This document shows positions 8,061 through 17,336 of a DNA stretch of 55,810 nt, piece by piece. Both the position numbers and the translations under genes were made by a program. This DNA comes from a virus. The DNA lies in IMG/VR virus record IMGVR_UViG_3300023174_000201, positions 1 to 55,810 of that record; one strand, written 5' to 3'. Each line of letters begins with the position of its first letter. The first letter of the stretch is position 1. The notes under the pieces are model-generated. The model worked only from the letters and a program-made list of their open reading frames with translations, had not been told where the DNA came from and did not search any database.

Positions 8061-11000
8061 ATGGATCATAAGGGTCCTGAGCACCATTACGATGAACTTG
8101 AATGCCCCGGCTGCGGGGCGTTTTTTCAGCAGGGCGAGATTCAACCTGAAACCATTCGTAATAATTGCCCGGAGTGCGATTATGATTTGCGCTCTAGCAC
8201 AGGCGGTCGTCCTTATCGCGGCCAACCCTCTCCTATTAATTCAGAAATGACTGAGCGCAATAATCCCCTTGATGGAGCATCAGGCGATAGAGGCGGCAAT
8301 CCTCTTGGCGAAGGCATTCTTGCTGGGCTTAAGGATAAAATGGATTGGGAGGAAATTTCTGAGCTTGATGAAGCAACTGAACCTGCTGGCCTTGGCGAAA
8401 CTCACCCTGTAAAAGATAATCAGTGGAAGCCCGGAGATAGATCTGATCGTTCTATGGGTAGAGATGAAATGCTTGGCTCTGTCCGTAATAGCGGCGAGCA
8501 TAGCTGGAGTGACCCCGGAGATAATCACAATCAAGAGCTTTGGGATCAGGTTGTTGAAGATTTTGAAAATGCTAAAGCTGAGCCTCATCAATCTACAAAT
8601 AAGATTTCGGCAGCGCCTTGGCTTGACGAAGAACCAGATAATTTTCCTGTTGAACAACTAGGCTGGGATATCGTTGACGTTGTAGAGCCTTCTAAAGAGC
8701 TTACAGAGGCCGCTAACAAATATTCTATGCCAATGCCTGAAGGTATTACAGATAATTTACATGAGGCTTTAATCGCTCTTAATGCTTGGGTAGAGAACCC
8801 AGAGGAAAATGGCAAACTCCGCCCTTATAAAGAGTATTGGTCAGTCATTCGACCAAAAATTACACAAGGCTCAGTTCAAATCGGAGTAGAGGATCCTCAC
8901 ATGGCAGATATTATTAATCACATTGTAAGAACTGACGACATTTCATCTTTAAATAAAATGTCAAATATTCAAAAATCATCTTTTCTTCCAGCACTTTTAG
9001 GATTAGTTCCGGCGGCTTTAGAGGCAATTGGGCTTGGCGGAGCGGCAGCAGCAGCCGCTGAAGGAGCAGCAGCCGCTGAAGGGGCATCTGGATTAAGTGA
9101 GTTGCTTCCAAGCGCAGCAAATACTCTAAAAGGTGCACTTGGTAAAGACAACTTAGCAAAAGCAGCTCCATCAGCTTTTGGCACAGGAGCAGGAAATGAA
9201 CTTGGTGGATCGGATTCTGGAGACTCTGAAGATTCTGGTGCTGCAATGCCCGAAGCGGCTAACCCAATTACAGAAGGCGGAATGACCTCTTTGTATATGT
9301 CAAAATCGGCCACTTATGGTGATGAATACGAACACCCTTCTAGCATTACAAGAAGGATTGAAGATCCGGAAAATATTGATCCTCATCAAAGATCGGATGA
9401 AAGTAATGACGATTGGGCTTATGACATGCTCGATGTTAATGAGATTGGATCAACTAATGATCCTCGCGGCAAGGATGATGCTAAAGAACGCATCAGGCGA
9501 CAATTTGCTGCTAATGAAAATTCTAAATCAGACGAGAATTTAAAAAAAGCATTCAAAGCATTTGTTGACAACATCGAAGACATTTTAAGTTTTGCTTTTT
9601 CTGATGAATCGGGAGCAGATCACCCCGGCATTTTATCAGTTCACGACGCTTTTGAGTCCGCCGTTCCCGGATATTTAGATTTGGCCTCTGCGCCAGAAGA
9701 CAATGCGATTATTATCGCACTTGACGATGAGCAAAAGAAAAATAATAAAAATCAAAAGCATGCAGTTAATGAATTTGGACCATATTCTATGGTTCCAAGA
9801 AGCGGCATGCCGCCAATACCCGATGCAACGTTGGCTCCAGAGCCACCTAAACCAAACGTAGTGGATCCATCCACTCATGGATTTGATCCTCAAGCCGGTC
9901 CCGCTAGTGCCGCTGGAGCCGCCGCAGGCTGGGAAACACAGACTTCCCCTAACCTAATTAATAAGACTGCTCCGTTTACTCCACAAGAACAACAGCAGGC
10001 TCAACAATTGACTCAAAAAAATCAACAACAACAACAGCAGGCTCAACAAAAAATTATGCAACAGGTTCAACAAAAGAAAAAGGGATCACATACACAGGGT
10101 CCCCATACAGATGAGCAACAAAACGCATTTATTGAACACCTTCATGAAATGCTTGAAGCTGGACAACTTGATGAAAAGCAAGTTGCCCAATTAGAAGACA
10201 TGATGTTTAATGAGCCTTCTAATCCAGAAGTTACTAAAATTTGGGCAGAAATTGCTAATCAGGATGAGCTTTTTGATGCTGCGCCTGAAGATATGGCTGC
10301 TAGCCCACAAGAGCAAATGCAAGGCATGGGTGCGCCCGGTGCACCAGCACCTCCCGGTGGAGATATGGGTATGGGCGGTCCTCCCGGTCCCGGTGGCCCT
10401 GCACCCGGAATTCCTGATATGAATGCTCCCACTCCTGCTGATCTTAACCCTGCCGGTCCCGGCGCTATGCAGCCTCCAATCATGTCTCATGTAAGAAATG
10501 ATATGCTTAAATCTGTTTTTAAATATGCTGCTGATTCTGCTGCTAGCGTATGTCCTAAATGCGATGGTCACACTACCGGTGTTGTAAATCAATCTAGCGG
10601 TGGATGCGAGTGTCGTTCATGCGGTCATCAATGGGATGATAAAAATCTAATTCCTTCTGATGGAACAAGCACAGACATGAGCACTACTGCTAATTTTTAT
10701 CAGGCTTTAAATTTTGATGAAGGTCCAATGGAAGTGATGCCCGGATCCGTTGATTCTTTTAGCAAGCCTGAAGAATTAGAAGAAGATGATTCTACGCACA
10801 CTTGGGCAGACGACAATGGCGAACCACTTCAAGAGGGCCAAGAATATGAAATTTATGCTCATAATTATGAAATTCCAGATGTTGGTCGCGTAGTTGAAGT
10901 TAAGCCAGATTCCGTTGTTTATGAAATTGAATCTAATGGCGGGCTTCGTACCACAATTGAAATTGATCGCAAAGAAGCAGATCTTAACGGTTACCGTTTT

Positions 11001-11462
11001 GTTTCAACTGATTTTGGATCAGAAGATAACCCCGCTGGCATTGAGAAAAATATGGATTCTAAAAATGTCACCGCTCCCGGTCAAGATTCAGACCTTTCGA
11101 CACCTCATATTCAAATCGGTAGTTCTACAAAGAATGCAACTGTTGGTTTTTGGGCTTGCCCGGAAACTCCAGCATGTCAATTTAATATTGAAGGCGGAGA
11201 TTTTGAACCCGGCGAATGCCCATATCATCATGTGCCAACCGTAGAAGCCGATGAAAATTACATGAGGCAAATTTATACAGTAAAAGAGCATCAAGAAGGG
11301 CGCAATGTTTCGTCACAAAAAACATCCGGTCAGCATTACACACCTATGCAGCAGCGTGAACTTATTGATGAGTATGGCGAAGCTCGCAATTCAGACAAAC
11401 TTAATTTAGAAGGCACTCACTATGCCGATTCAGACCCCGATTATTTTCTTTTCGGTTGCTGA
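8061..11462 (+). CDS. 1133-aa zinc-ribbon, Gln/Pro/Gly-rich head-region protein
   Basis: A long hydrophilic protein preceded by an AGGTG ribosome site in the previous stop region. The N-terminus holds a zinc ribbon (CPGCG ... CPECD, residues 15-40). A second lies near residues 830-860 (CPKCDG ... CECRSCGHQW), and a Cys/His cluster (CPETPACQF ... CPYHH) near 1035-1060. Between them are Ala-rich helical segments (residues 310-345), a Gln tract (about 645-675) and a Pro/Gly/Met-rich linker (about 755-810). A basic-domain-like segment IYAHNYEIPDVGRVVEVKP precedes the last Cys cluster. The position before the protease and capsid genes suggests a minor head or internal scaffold protein. I do not recognise the family. 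Confidence 0.8.
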   Translation: MDHKGPEHHYDELECPGCGAFFQQGEIQPETIRNNCPECDYDLRSSTGGRPYRGQPSPINSEMTERNNPLDGASGDRGGNPLGEGILAGLKDKMDWEEISELDEATEPAGLGETHPVKDNQWKPGDRSDRSMGRDEMLGSVRNSGEHSWSDPGDNHNQELWDQVVEDFENAKAEPHQSTNKISAAPWLDEEPDNFPVEQLGWDIVDVVEPSKELTEAANKYSMPMPEGITDNLHEALIALNAWVENPEENGKLRPYKEYWSVIRPKITQGSVQIGVEDPHMADIINHIVRTDDISSLNKMSNIQKSSFLPALLGLVPAALEAIGLGGAAAAAAEGAAAAEGASGLSELLPSAANTLKGALGKDNLAKAAPSAFGTGAGNELGGSDSGDSEDSGAAMPEAANPITEGGMTSLYMSKSATYGDEYEHPSSITRRIEDPENIDPHQRSDESNDDWAYDMLDVNEIGSTNDPRGKDDAKERIRRQFAANENSKSDENLKKAFKAFVDNIEDILSFAFSDESGADHPGILSVHDAFESAVPGYLDLASAPEDNAIIIALDDEQKKNNKNQKHAVNEFGPYSMVPRSGMPPIPDATLAPEPPKPNVVDPSTHGFDPQAGPASAAGAAAGWETQTSPNLINKTAPFTPQEQQQAQQLTQKNQQQQQQAQQKIMQQVQQKKKGSHTQGPHTDEQQNAFIEHLHEMLEAGQLDEKQVAQLEDMMFNEPSNPEVTKIWAEIANQDELFDAAPEDMAASPQEQMQGMGAPGAPAPPGGDMGMGGPPGPGGPAPGIPDMNAPTPADLNPAGPGAMQPPIMSHVRNDMLKSVFKYAADSAASVCPKCDGHTTGVVNQSSGGCECRSCGHQWDDKNLIPSDGTSTDMSTTANFYQALNFDEGPMEVMPGSVDSFSKPEELEEDDSTHTWADDNGEPLQEGQEYEIYAHNYEIPDVGRVVEVKPDSVVYEIESNGGLRTTIEIDRKEADLNGYRFVSTDFGSEDNPAGIEKNMDSKNVTAPGQDSDLSTPHIQIGSSTKNATVGFWACPETPACQFNIEGGDFEPGECPYHHVPTVEADENYMRQIYTVKEHQEGRNVSSQKTSGQHYTPMQQRELIDEYGEARNSDKLNLEGTHYADSDPDYFLFGC

Positions 11463-11495
11463 CCTTAAAAACAACTTAAATCTAAAGGATAACAA

Positions 11496-12707
11496 GTGAT
11501 GGATTATACAACCCGCATCGTTAAGTCCGCTTCAGGACTCACTCAGCATGAAGCCCTTCTTTCGCTTCAAAATCATAGTCAGTTCCAAGCTGGAACTAAA
11601 ATTGCTAGCATTCACAATCAGGGCGGTCATTGGGTTGCCAAGCTTCTTGTTCCTCGTTTTGCTAATGAAAGTAAATGCAATGTATGCAAAACAGATCTTG
11701 ATGATGGAAAATGTCCTATTTGTTCAGAGCCTACTAGTAAGAAAACTGCTACTGAGGATGTAAAACCTTGCGAGCATTGCGAGGATAAAGGCTGTCAGCA
11801 TTGCAAGAAAACTGCTAGCGGTTGGGGCGATTTTGGCGAGGGCCTTGGTCAAGCTGCTGGAATTGCAGGAGACGTACTCAGTGCCCCTATTGATGCGGCT
11901 GGTGGCGTTGCAAATTCTGTTGGTAGTTTAGCTCAAGGAGATCTTGGTGGAGCCGCTAAAGAACTTGCGGGTGGTAGCGCAGCAGCCATTGGTGACATTG
12001 GCCAAGCTGCTAACGAAGTTGCAAATGCCGCTGGTCTTCCTGCTGGTGTTACGGATGCCGCAATGCCAAATCAGCAAACAATGCAACAGGCAACTCAACA
12101 ATATGGTACTGACGCAACAGGCGCAGCGGCAGATCAAAGCATGAATAATAATTTTTATAAGCCAACTAGCGGCACTCGTAGAAGCGCCGAAGCTTTTGAA
12201 GATATTGATGAATCACCCGCCGATCTTCATGATGATATGCATGAAATGAAAGAATCCCCCTTTGAAGAAATGAAAGAGCATGAGGGCGAAGGTTCGACAG
12301 ACAAGAAAATTGCCGAACTTGAGAAGAAGATTGACCTTCTTCTTGATGCTCTTGGAATTAGCGAAAAGGGCGAAGATATGGATGAAATGCCAGAGGGTCC
12401 ATCTGCTGATCTTCCTGCCGCACCTGCTCCTAAGCGTCCAAAGGGTCCTAAAAAATCAGAGCCTCTCCCAACAGGCTCAGGCGCTAAACTTAAGCCCGGT
12501 GAGGTTCCTAATAAGCCCGGTATGACCCCTGTTGGTTCACCTGCGTTTGCTTCAGTTAAATCATTTACAGCTTCTAAAGTTGATTCTGGTCGCAACATGA
12601 GCATTAGAATGGCAAAAGCTCAACTTGAAAATTCTTACAAGGGATTTCGCGTTGCTCGCATCAAGCGAGCGGGCGACACAATTCACGCCCGTCTTGAGAA
12701 GTTCTAA
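11496..12707 (+). CDS. 403-aa zinc-finger and coiled-coil head-region protein
   Basis: Starts at ATG 11499 or 11496 (GATGG context) after AAAGGATAAC. The first 45 residues and the last 35 residues look like related small beta units (QFQAGTKIASIHNQGGHW and YKGFRVARIKRAGDTIHA). A cysteine region (CNVCKTDLDDGKCPIC, then CEHCEDKGCQHC, residues 64-105) gives two treble-clef-like metal sites. An Ala/Gly-rich helical stretch follows, then an acidic coiled coil (KIAELEKKIDLLLDALG) and a Pro/Lys-rich linker. The last TAA overlaps the next ATG. This composition fits a scaffold-like or minor capsid protein processed by the protease encoded two genes later, which is inference from location. Confidence 0.78.
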   Translation: MMDYTTRIVKSASGLTQHEALLSLQNHSQFQAGTKIASIHNQGGHWVAKLLVPRFANESKCNVCKTDLDDGKCPICSEPTSKKTATEDVKPCEHCEDKGCQHCKKTASGWGDFGEGLGQAAGIAGDVLSAPIDAAGGVANSVGSLAQGDLGGAAKELAGGSAAAIGDIGQAANEVANAAGLPAGVTDAAMPNQQTMQQATQQYGTDATGAAADQSMNNNFYKPTSGTRRSAEAFEDIDESPADLHDDMHEMKESPFEEMKEHEGEGSTDKKIAELEKKIDLLLDALGISEKGEDMDEMPEGPSADLPAAPAPKRPKGPKKSEPLPTGSGAKLKPGEVPNKPGMTPVGSPAFASVKSFTASKVDSGRNMSIRMAKAQLENSYKGFRVARIKRAGDTIHARLEKF

Positions 12708-12877
12708 TGTCTCAAGAAGAGACAATTATTAAAGAGTTTAACACTCTTCGTGGTCGCGTTCTTGGTTTAATTGAATCTTGGGGTCTTCCTGAGCGTCAAG
12801 AAAAAGGCTGCAAGGCTACCTTTAAATCATTGACTTATGACGCAGAAAAGTCAATTCGGGACATTGTAACTAAATAA
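12707..12877 (+). CDS. 56-aa conserved-looking small head-region protein
   Basis: ATG 12707 overlaps the previous stop (TAATG). The product is helical: MSQEETIIKEFNTLRGRVLG, then LIESWGLPERQEKGCKATFK and an amphipathic end. From memory, small proteins with a GLIExWGLPxRQExG pattern sit beside capsid genes of large actinobacterial myoviruses, which supports this as a real gene. No known enzyme motif. A structural or assembly role is only inferred from its place between the zinc-finger protein and the protease. Confidence 0.82.
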   Translation: MSQEETIIKEFNTLRGRVLGLIESWGLPERQEKGCKATFKSLTYDAEKSIRDIVTK

Positions 12878-12906
12878 TTTAGTTCATCCCACACTTAAGA
12901 GGCGAT

Positions 12907-15900
12907 ATGGCATTCACAAAATACGCCTCTTTAGAGGTTAGCAAAGTTTTAGAGATTAAGGGTTCCGCAGAGCGCGATGCCTCTGCTTCTCTTGCTAAAA
13001 TTGCTGCTTTTGAAGATTATCGTACTGAAGATGGTTATCTCTACGCTCGTATTCGTGCCATCTCTTCAAGAGTAAATAAGAATCATGACGGCTGGCCTTC
13101 AGTAGAACTTGCTGGCGGTCAGGATGTTTTTGATCGTCACACTTCTTCTACTGGCGGTTTTACTGTTAATGCCAATGCTAATGATCAATATGGATTTTCT
13201 ACTTTCATTGGCAAGCCAATCTTTGTAGATCATCATAATTCAGATCCCTCCCGTGCGCGTGGGGTTATTGTTGATGCAAAGCTTCATGTAGACGATCATA
13301 AAACTGCCGCTCAAAAAGATTCTTATTATCGTGACGCTCCTTCTAATCACACTCCCCCAACTTGGGTTGAGCTTCTTCTTGAAGTAGATGCTAAGTCATT
13401 CCCTAAGCTTGCTAAGGCAATTATTGACGGATCAAAGAATGCCAAGAATGGCATTGATGGTTTCTCAATGGGATGTTTTGTCCCCGGTACTCCAATTACG
13501 CTTGCAGATGGCACACAGAAGCCAATTGAAGCAATTGAAGTAGGAGATGAGGTTCTTACTCACACTGGTAAAACAGAGCCAGTAACATTTACTATGGTTA
13601 AGCCTCATAGTGGTTTAATTTATAATGTTAAAACCTTTGGACAGGCTTCCCCAATGCGACTTACTGAAGAGCATCCCGTTTGGACTAAGAATGGTTGGGT
13701 TGAAGCCAAAGATCTTGTTGTTGGCGATCATGTTCTTACTCCTGCTATGGAGGGCGTTGGTCACCCCGGCAATTGGGCATTTGCTCGCCTTCTTGGATAT
13801 TACCTTGCTGAAGGCAATCTTGGTTATGATAAAAAGAGATTTCCTGATGGTCGTCCAGTTAGTGTTGAATGGAATTTCCATGTAGATGAAATTGAATATG
13901 TTGAAGAAGTAAGGGCGGCATTAAATGAGCTTGGTTACAATATGGCTGGACCATATGTTAAAAATTCTTGCGCATCTATTCGCTGCAATAGCTCAGAACT
14001 TGCGGCTCGATTCTTTGAGTATGGCGGCAAGCATTCTTGGGGCAAGAAACTTCATTCAGAGGTGCTTCGTTGGGATACGGATAATCAAAGGGCGCTTCTT
14101 ACTGCATATTTTAATGGCGACGGTCATTATCGCAATGATGGTCGGAATGTAGAAGCTGGAACAGCCTCGCAAACATTGGCTCAGCAACTTCAACTTATTG
14201 CTACTAGGTGTGATATCAGAATGACACCGCCAGTTAAACAACATTCGCCATCTGCTGTTACTGCGGGCAAGCGTCCCAAGTATGTCATGCAGGCCACCCT
14301 TCTTGATCCTAAACCACAAACTTTAAATAATGCTCACATTGATGATGAAGGCCTTTGGCGCAAAATTACAGATATTTCAACAATGGAATATAATGGTAAT
14401 GTTTATAACTTTGATGTTGAGGGTGACGATTCTTATGTAGCCGCAGATATTGCCGTTCATAACTGTGACGTAGAGCGCTCTGTTTGCAATATCTGCAAGA
14501 ACTCTGCAACTACTCCTGATGAGTTTTGCAACCACGTTCGCATGAAGGGCGCTATGTGCGATTACATCGATCCTGAGACGGGTCATAAAACTTCAAAGAA
14601 ATCATATGAGGATTGCTACGGCATTAAGTTCTTTGAGATTTCAGCAGTATTTGACCCCGCCGATGAGACTGCTCTTATCCGCGAGGTTCGTTCAAATGTA
14701 AAGGAAGCCTCAATGAATAAATTTGGTCCAATGAGTGAATACGATAAGTACTTTGGCGGCGCAGGATCTGCTCAAAAGGCAAAAGATTCAATGATTGATC
14801 AGTATGGCGAAGAAAAAGGCGAAGAAGTTTTTTATGCCACAATGAACAAAAAGAAAAATCAAAAGAATGCATCTGAAGGATTTGCTCCACCAGAGTCAGT
14901 ACAAAACAATGCTCGTCGTGGTCTTGAAATGGTTGAAGCTGGCGAGGCTGGCGACGGTCTTGAATCTGCAACCAAAGGTCGTGCTCATGATATCGCTTCA
15001 GGCAAGGCTCTAAGCCTTGATCATGTTAAGCGTATGCATTCATTCTTTGAGCGTCATGATAAGACTCGCCCAGATGATGGCGGCAAAGGTAATTCACCTT
15101 GGAAAACTGCTTGGATGCTTTGGGGCGGAGACTCAGGTCGCTCTTGGGCCGAATCCGTTGTTGGCAAAGAAGTTGGTCATGATAAGAGTGAAAAAACTTC
15201 TAATGATAAGCCACAGATCACTAAAACTCGCGCTCCTGAAGAAGTGGATACTTTGCGCGAAGATAAGGTTTGCGACATTTGTGGTGAAATTATGGATGGC
15301 CCACAGTGCGACGTTTGCGGTTATGAAGCAGAGCCTGAAGGTTTTGGCGATCCTGATCTTAGCGCCGCTAAAAAACATGATGAATCAGAAGAGGAAAGTA
15401 AAGAATCTTTATCAACTTTAGACGTTGATACTAATAATTTGCCTACGCTCTCTCATGTAACAGATACCGGATGGAATACGTCCGATGTAAAAGTTGCGCA
15501 AATTAATAGAACAGAAAAACCAGTTTTGCCCGCTCGCCGCCAACCGGCTTCGAACGAGCCAAAAGATCGTGTTGTGAAGGATCAGAAAAGACCCGACACT
15601 TCATCAGTAAGAACCGCATCAGATTTTATCGCGGTTGCAACAAATCAAAAAAGGAACAATATGGAAACACATACCGCTGACGCAATGACAAGCGCACCGG
15701 CTGTTGCTAAACCCGATTATCATACTGATGTAGAGGGTACAGGCGGCGTTGGTGGAGCTTCCAATGAAGAAGCTTCCAAGGCTAACGCTCAAGTTAACCT
15801 TACCGATATTGGTGGGGTTTCTGGCGTTGGCACCGGCGATGAAAAGACAGTACAAGTTGATCAGGGCGATGAGCACTCAAAGAACATTGAAGCTATCCAT

Positions 15901-16590
15901 ACGGATACCTTTGGTCCAAATGATGGCGATTCACTTGGTCAGCAAAACCCAGTAACTGACGTAAGTAGCTATCAAGTATTTAATTCTGATAGTTTTACGC
16001 CAATTAAACATCACGAAGTTCCAGCAACAAAGTCTGCTGCTTGGGTAGTTTCTGATGTTCGCGGCACAGAGCCTTCCGATCCAATGGGCAAGGCCGATGA
16101 TCGCATCGACGTAACGGATAACAAAGGACCATATGCAATTACTACTCAGGATTCTGGCCCAACGGCTACTTTCCCAGATGGTAATAGCGCGGTTACTCGT
16201 CAAGCCGATCCAGTAGATCCTCAAAATAAGAGCTTCTATCACGATCAGAATAGTAATGAATTTTACCCAACTGGAGTTGATTCTAAGGATCACGCTTTTG
16301 GTGATGGTAATGATAGCACCGCTCATATTATGTCGGCTTTCAAACTGGCTGATACTGAGATCGAACTTGGCATTCTTGACGCTTCACAGAAGTATGCAAG
16401 AGTTGCTGAGCTTGAAAAAGCAGCGCCCGCAATTGTTGAGGCTTCACTGGCTTACGCTAATCGCGTTAAGACAGCGGGCCTTAAGAAGTCGGCGCGGACA
16501 GCTAAGAGGCTTCCGTCTCTAGTTAGGGAGGCAAGTACTGCTCCCGCAACAACTCAGGCAGAATCAGATGATTCCGCTCTGTTTATGTAA
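12907..16590 (+). CDS. Prohead protease / capsid maturation protein interrupted by an intein
   Basis: 1227 aa, of which 330 are an intein. The N-extein (1-189) carries a prohead-protease pattern: ARIRAISSRVNKNHDGWPS, a candidate catalytic His in FVDHHN (H109/H110) and the candidate catalytic Ser in GFSMG (S187). The C-extein starts at C520 with CDVERSVCNIC ... CNHV, a Cys cluster likely binding zinc, then YGIKFFEISAVFDPADETAL. Farther on come WKTAWMLWGGDSGRSWAES, a conserved phage segment, and a zinc ribbon (CDICGEIMDGPQCDVCG). A long acidic Ser/Thr/Asp tail follows that may act as scaffold. Ribosome site AAGAGGCG precedes the ATG. Spliced length would be about 897 aa. Family members cleave scaffold and capsid N-termini during head maturation; whether the tail is removed is unknown. 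Confidence 0.87.
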   Translation: MAFTKYASLEVSKVLEIKGSAERDASASLAKIAAFEDYRTEDGYLYARIRAISSRVNKNHDGWPSVELAGGQDVFDRHTSSTGGFTVNANANDQYGFSTFIGKPIFVDHHNSDPSRARGVIVDAKLHVDDHKTAAQKDSYYRDAPSNHTPPTWVELLLEVDAKSFPKLAKAIIDGSKNAKNGIDGFSMGCFVPGTPITLADGTQKPIEAIEVGDEVLTHTGKTEPVTFTMVKPHSGLIYNVKTFGQASPMRLTEEHPVWTKNGWVEAKDLVVGDHVLTPAMEGVGHPGNWAFARLLGYYLAEGNLGYDKKRFPDGRPVSVEWNFHVDEIEYVEEVRAALNELGYNMAGPYVKNSCASIRCNSSELAARFFEYGGKHSWGKKLHSEVLRWDTDNQRALLTAYFNGDGHYRNDGRNVEAGTASQTLAQQLQLIATRCDIRMTPPVKQHSPSAVTAGKRPKYVMQATLLDPKPQTLNNAHIDDEGLWRKITDISTMEYNGNVYNFDVEGDDSYVAADIAVHNCDVERSVCNICKNSATTPDEFCNHVRMKGAMCDYIDPETGHKTSKKSYEDCYGIKFFEISAVFDPADETALIREVRSNVKEASMNKFGPMSEYDKYFGGAGSAQKAKDSMIDQYGEEKGEEVFYATMNKKKNQKNASEGFAPPESVQNNARRGLEMVEAGEAGDGLESATKGRAHDIASGKALSLDHVKRMHSFFERHDKTRPDDGGKGNSPWKTAWMLWGGDSGRSWAESVVGKEVGHDKSEKTSNDKPQITKTRAPEEVDTLREDKVCDICGEIMDGPQCDVCGYEAEPEGFGDPDLSAAKKHDESEEESKESLSTLDVDTNNLPTLSHVTDTGWNTSDVKVAQINRTEKPVLPARRQPASNEPKDRVVKDQKRPDTSSVRTASDFIAVATNQKRNNMETHTADAMTSAPAVAKPDYHTDVEGTGGVGGASNEEASKANAQVNLTDIGGVSGVGTGDEKTVQVDQGDEHSKNIEAIHTDTFGPNDGDSLGQQNPVTDVSSYQVFNSDSFTPIKHHEVPATKSAAWVVSDVRGTEPSDPMGKADDRIDVTDNKGPYAITTQDSGPTATFPDGNSAVTRQADPVDPQNKSFYHDQNSNEFYPTGVDSKDHAFGDGNDSTAHIMSAFKLADTEIELGILDASQKYARVAELEKAAPAIVEASLAYANRVKTAGLKKSARTAKRLPSLVREASTAPATTQAESDDSALFM
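13474..14463 (+). other. Intein with LAGLIDADG homing endonuclease inside the prohead protease
   Basis: Residues 190-519 of the protease frame. Splicing blocks are intact: first residue Cys190 (CFVPGTPITLADG), block B TEEHPVW, block F VYNFDVEGDDSYVA and block G AVHN before Cys520. Two LAGLIDADG helices are visible, LLGYYLAEGNL and LLTAYFNGDGHY, each with an acidic residue. Both splicing and DNA cleavage therefore look competent. The insertion lies three residues after the candidate catalytic Ser (S187-M-G), and its +1 Cys is the first Cys of a CxxxxxxCxxC cluster, so the host protein should be inactive until spliced. Confidence 0.93.
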
Positions 16591-16623
16591 AAAATAAGAG
16601 AATATTACTTTATTTTTACAACC

Positions 16624-16666
16624 CGCCGTCTAGAAACAATTGAAACGGCGTAGCGCCCACAAGGCG
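16624..16666 (+). other. Two small hairpins between protease and decoration genes
   Basis: CGCCGT (16624-16629) pairs with ACGGCG (16645-16650), and CGCC (16654-16657) pairs with GGCG (16663-16666) around a CACAA loop. No U-run follows, so this is not a standard terminator. It could be an RNA-processing, stability or translational element in the leader of the abundant capsid genes. The 114-nt gap 16591-16704 holds nothing else I recognise except an AT-rich stretch at 16590-16620. Confidence 0.5.
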
Positions 16667-16704
16667 TGAAACTAAAAAATCACAAACACATAGGAAATAC
16701 AAAT

Positions 16705-17316
16705 ATGCTAAGACTAAAAAATCTAAGCAATAAGTATCAGAAGCGCACTTGTAGGCCGTTGTATGCAAATACTCAGGCTACGCCTTATGCTGCGACTCTA
16801 TACAATGTTCCGGGAACAACTGCGGGATTCCGCACTGCTGCCGGAAAGCTTCAGATTCCTACCGCAACCGTTGCAAATGGCGGTTTATCGGTAGACACTG
16901 GTAGTAGCCTCATGCCGGGCACCGTTCTTGTTCGCATTAGAGGAACTGAGCAGGTAACCGTTGCAACGGGTGCAGCTAATGAAATCCCCTTTGGCCTCCT
17001 TGCCAACTTTGTTGGTGGAGATCTTGATGAGGGTTTCTCAGGCGATTCGCTTCAAAATTCAGTTGGCGTTTGGCGTGGTCCGGACTCAGTATTTGAGATT
17101 CTTGCCCCCGCTTTTGGCACCATTACTATTGCAGATGGTCTTTCTGGTGGTACCATTGCACAAGATTACACTGGCACCTCTGACACCAATAGCAGCACGC
17201 TTTACGCTGGCACCAATGGCCTTCTTACAAACGTAAAGGGTAGCTCAACTATTGCAGTTGCTCGCCTTATTGAAAAAGTCGGTTCAAATCGTATTATCGT
17301 GGACCTCGCGGTATAA
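16705..17316 (+). CDS. Capsid decoration-like / head protein upstream of major capsid
   Basis: Start set at ATG 16705 (MLRLKNLSNKYQ) because AGGAAA lies 8 nt upstream; the longer frame from 16666 has no ribosome site. 203 aa. The middle is beta-rich with TGSSLMPGTVLVRIRGTEQV, IPFGLLANFVGGDLDEG, SVGVWRGPDSVFEILAPAF and a Thr/Gly-rich end VGSNRIIVDLAV, a layout often seen in capsid decoration or head-fibre-like proteins placed directly before the major capsid gene. It is 20 nt from the capsid start, so it is likely co-expressed at high level. It could instead be a capsid vertex protein. Confidence 0.75.
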   Translation: MLRLKNLSNKYQKRTCRPLYANTQATPYAATLYNVPGTTAGFRTAAGKLQIPTATVANGGLSVDTGSSLMPGTVLVRIRGTEQVTVATGAANEIPFGLLANFVGGDLDEGFSGDSLQNSVGVWRGPDSVFEILAPAFGTITIADGLSGGTIAQDYTGTSDTNSSTLYAGTNGLLTNVKGSSTIAVARLIEKVGSNRIIVDLAV

Positions 17317-17336
17317 GAAAGGAATATGAAAATACT

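Noticed and set aside
8914-9246. Antisense reading frames in the Ala/Glu-rich part of the 1133-aa gene
   Set aside because: Low-complexity mirror frames with no ribosome site, rich in Leu/Gln or Ser/Pro as expected from the opposite strand of biased codons.
13615-14319. Separate homing-endonuclease ORFs inside the protease gene
   Set aside because: The LAGLIDADG motifs are in the same frame as the protease, flanked by splicing motifs, so this is an intein and not a free-standing ORF or intron.
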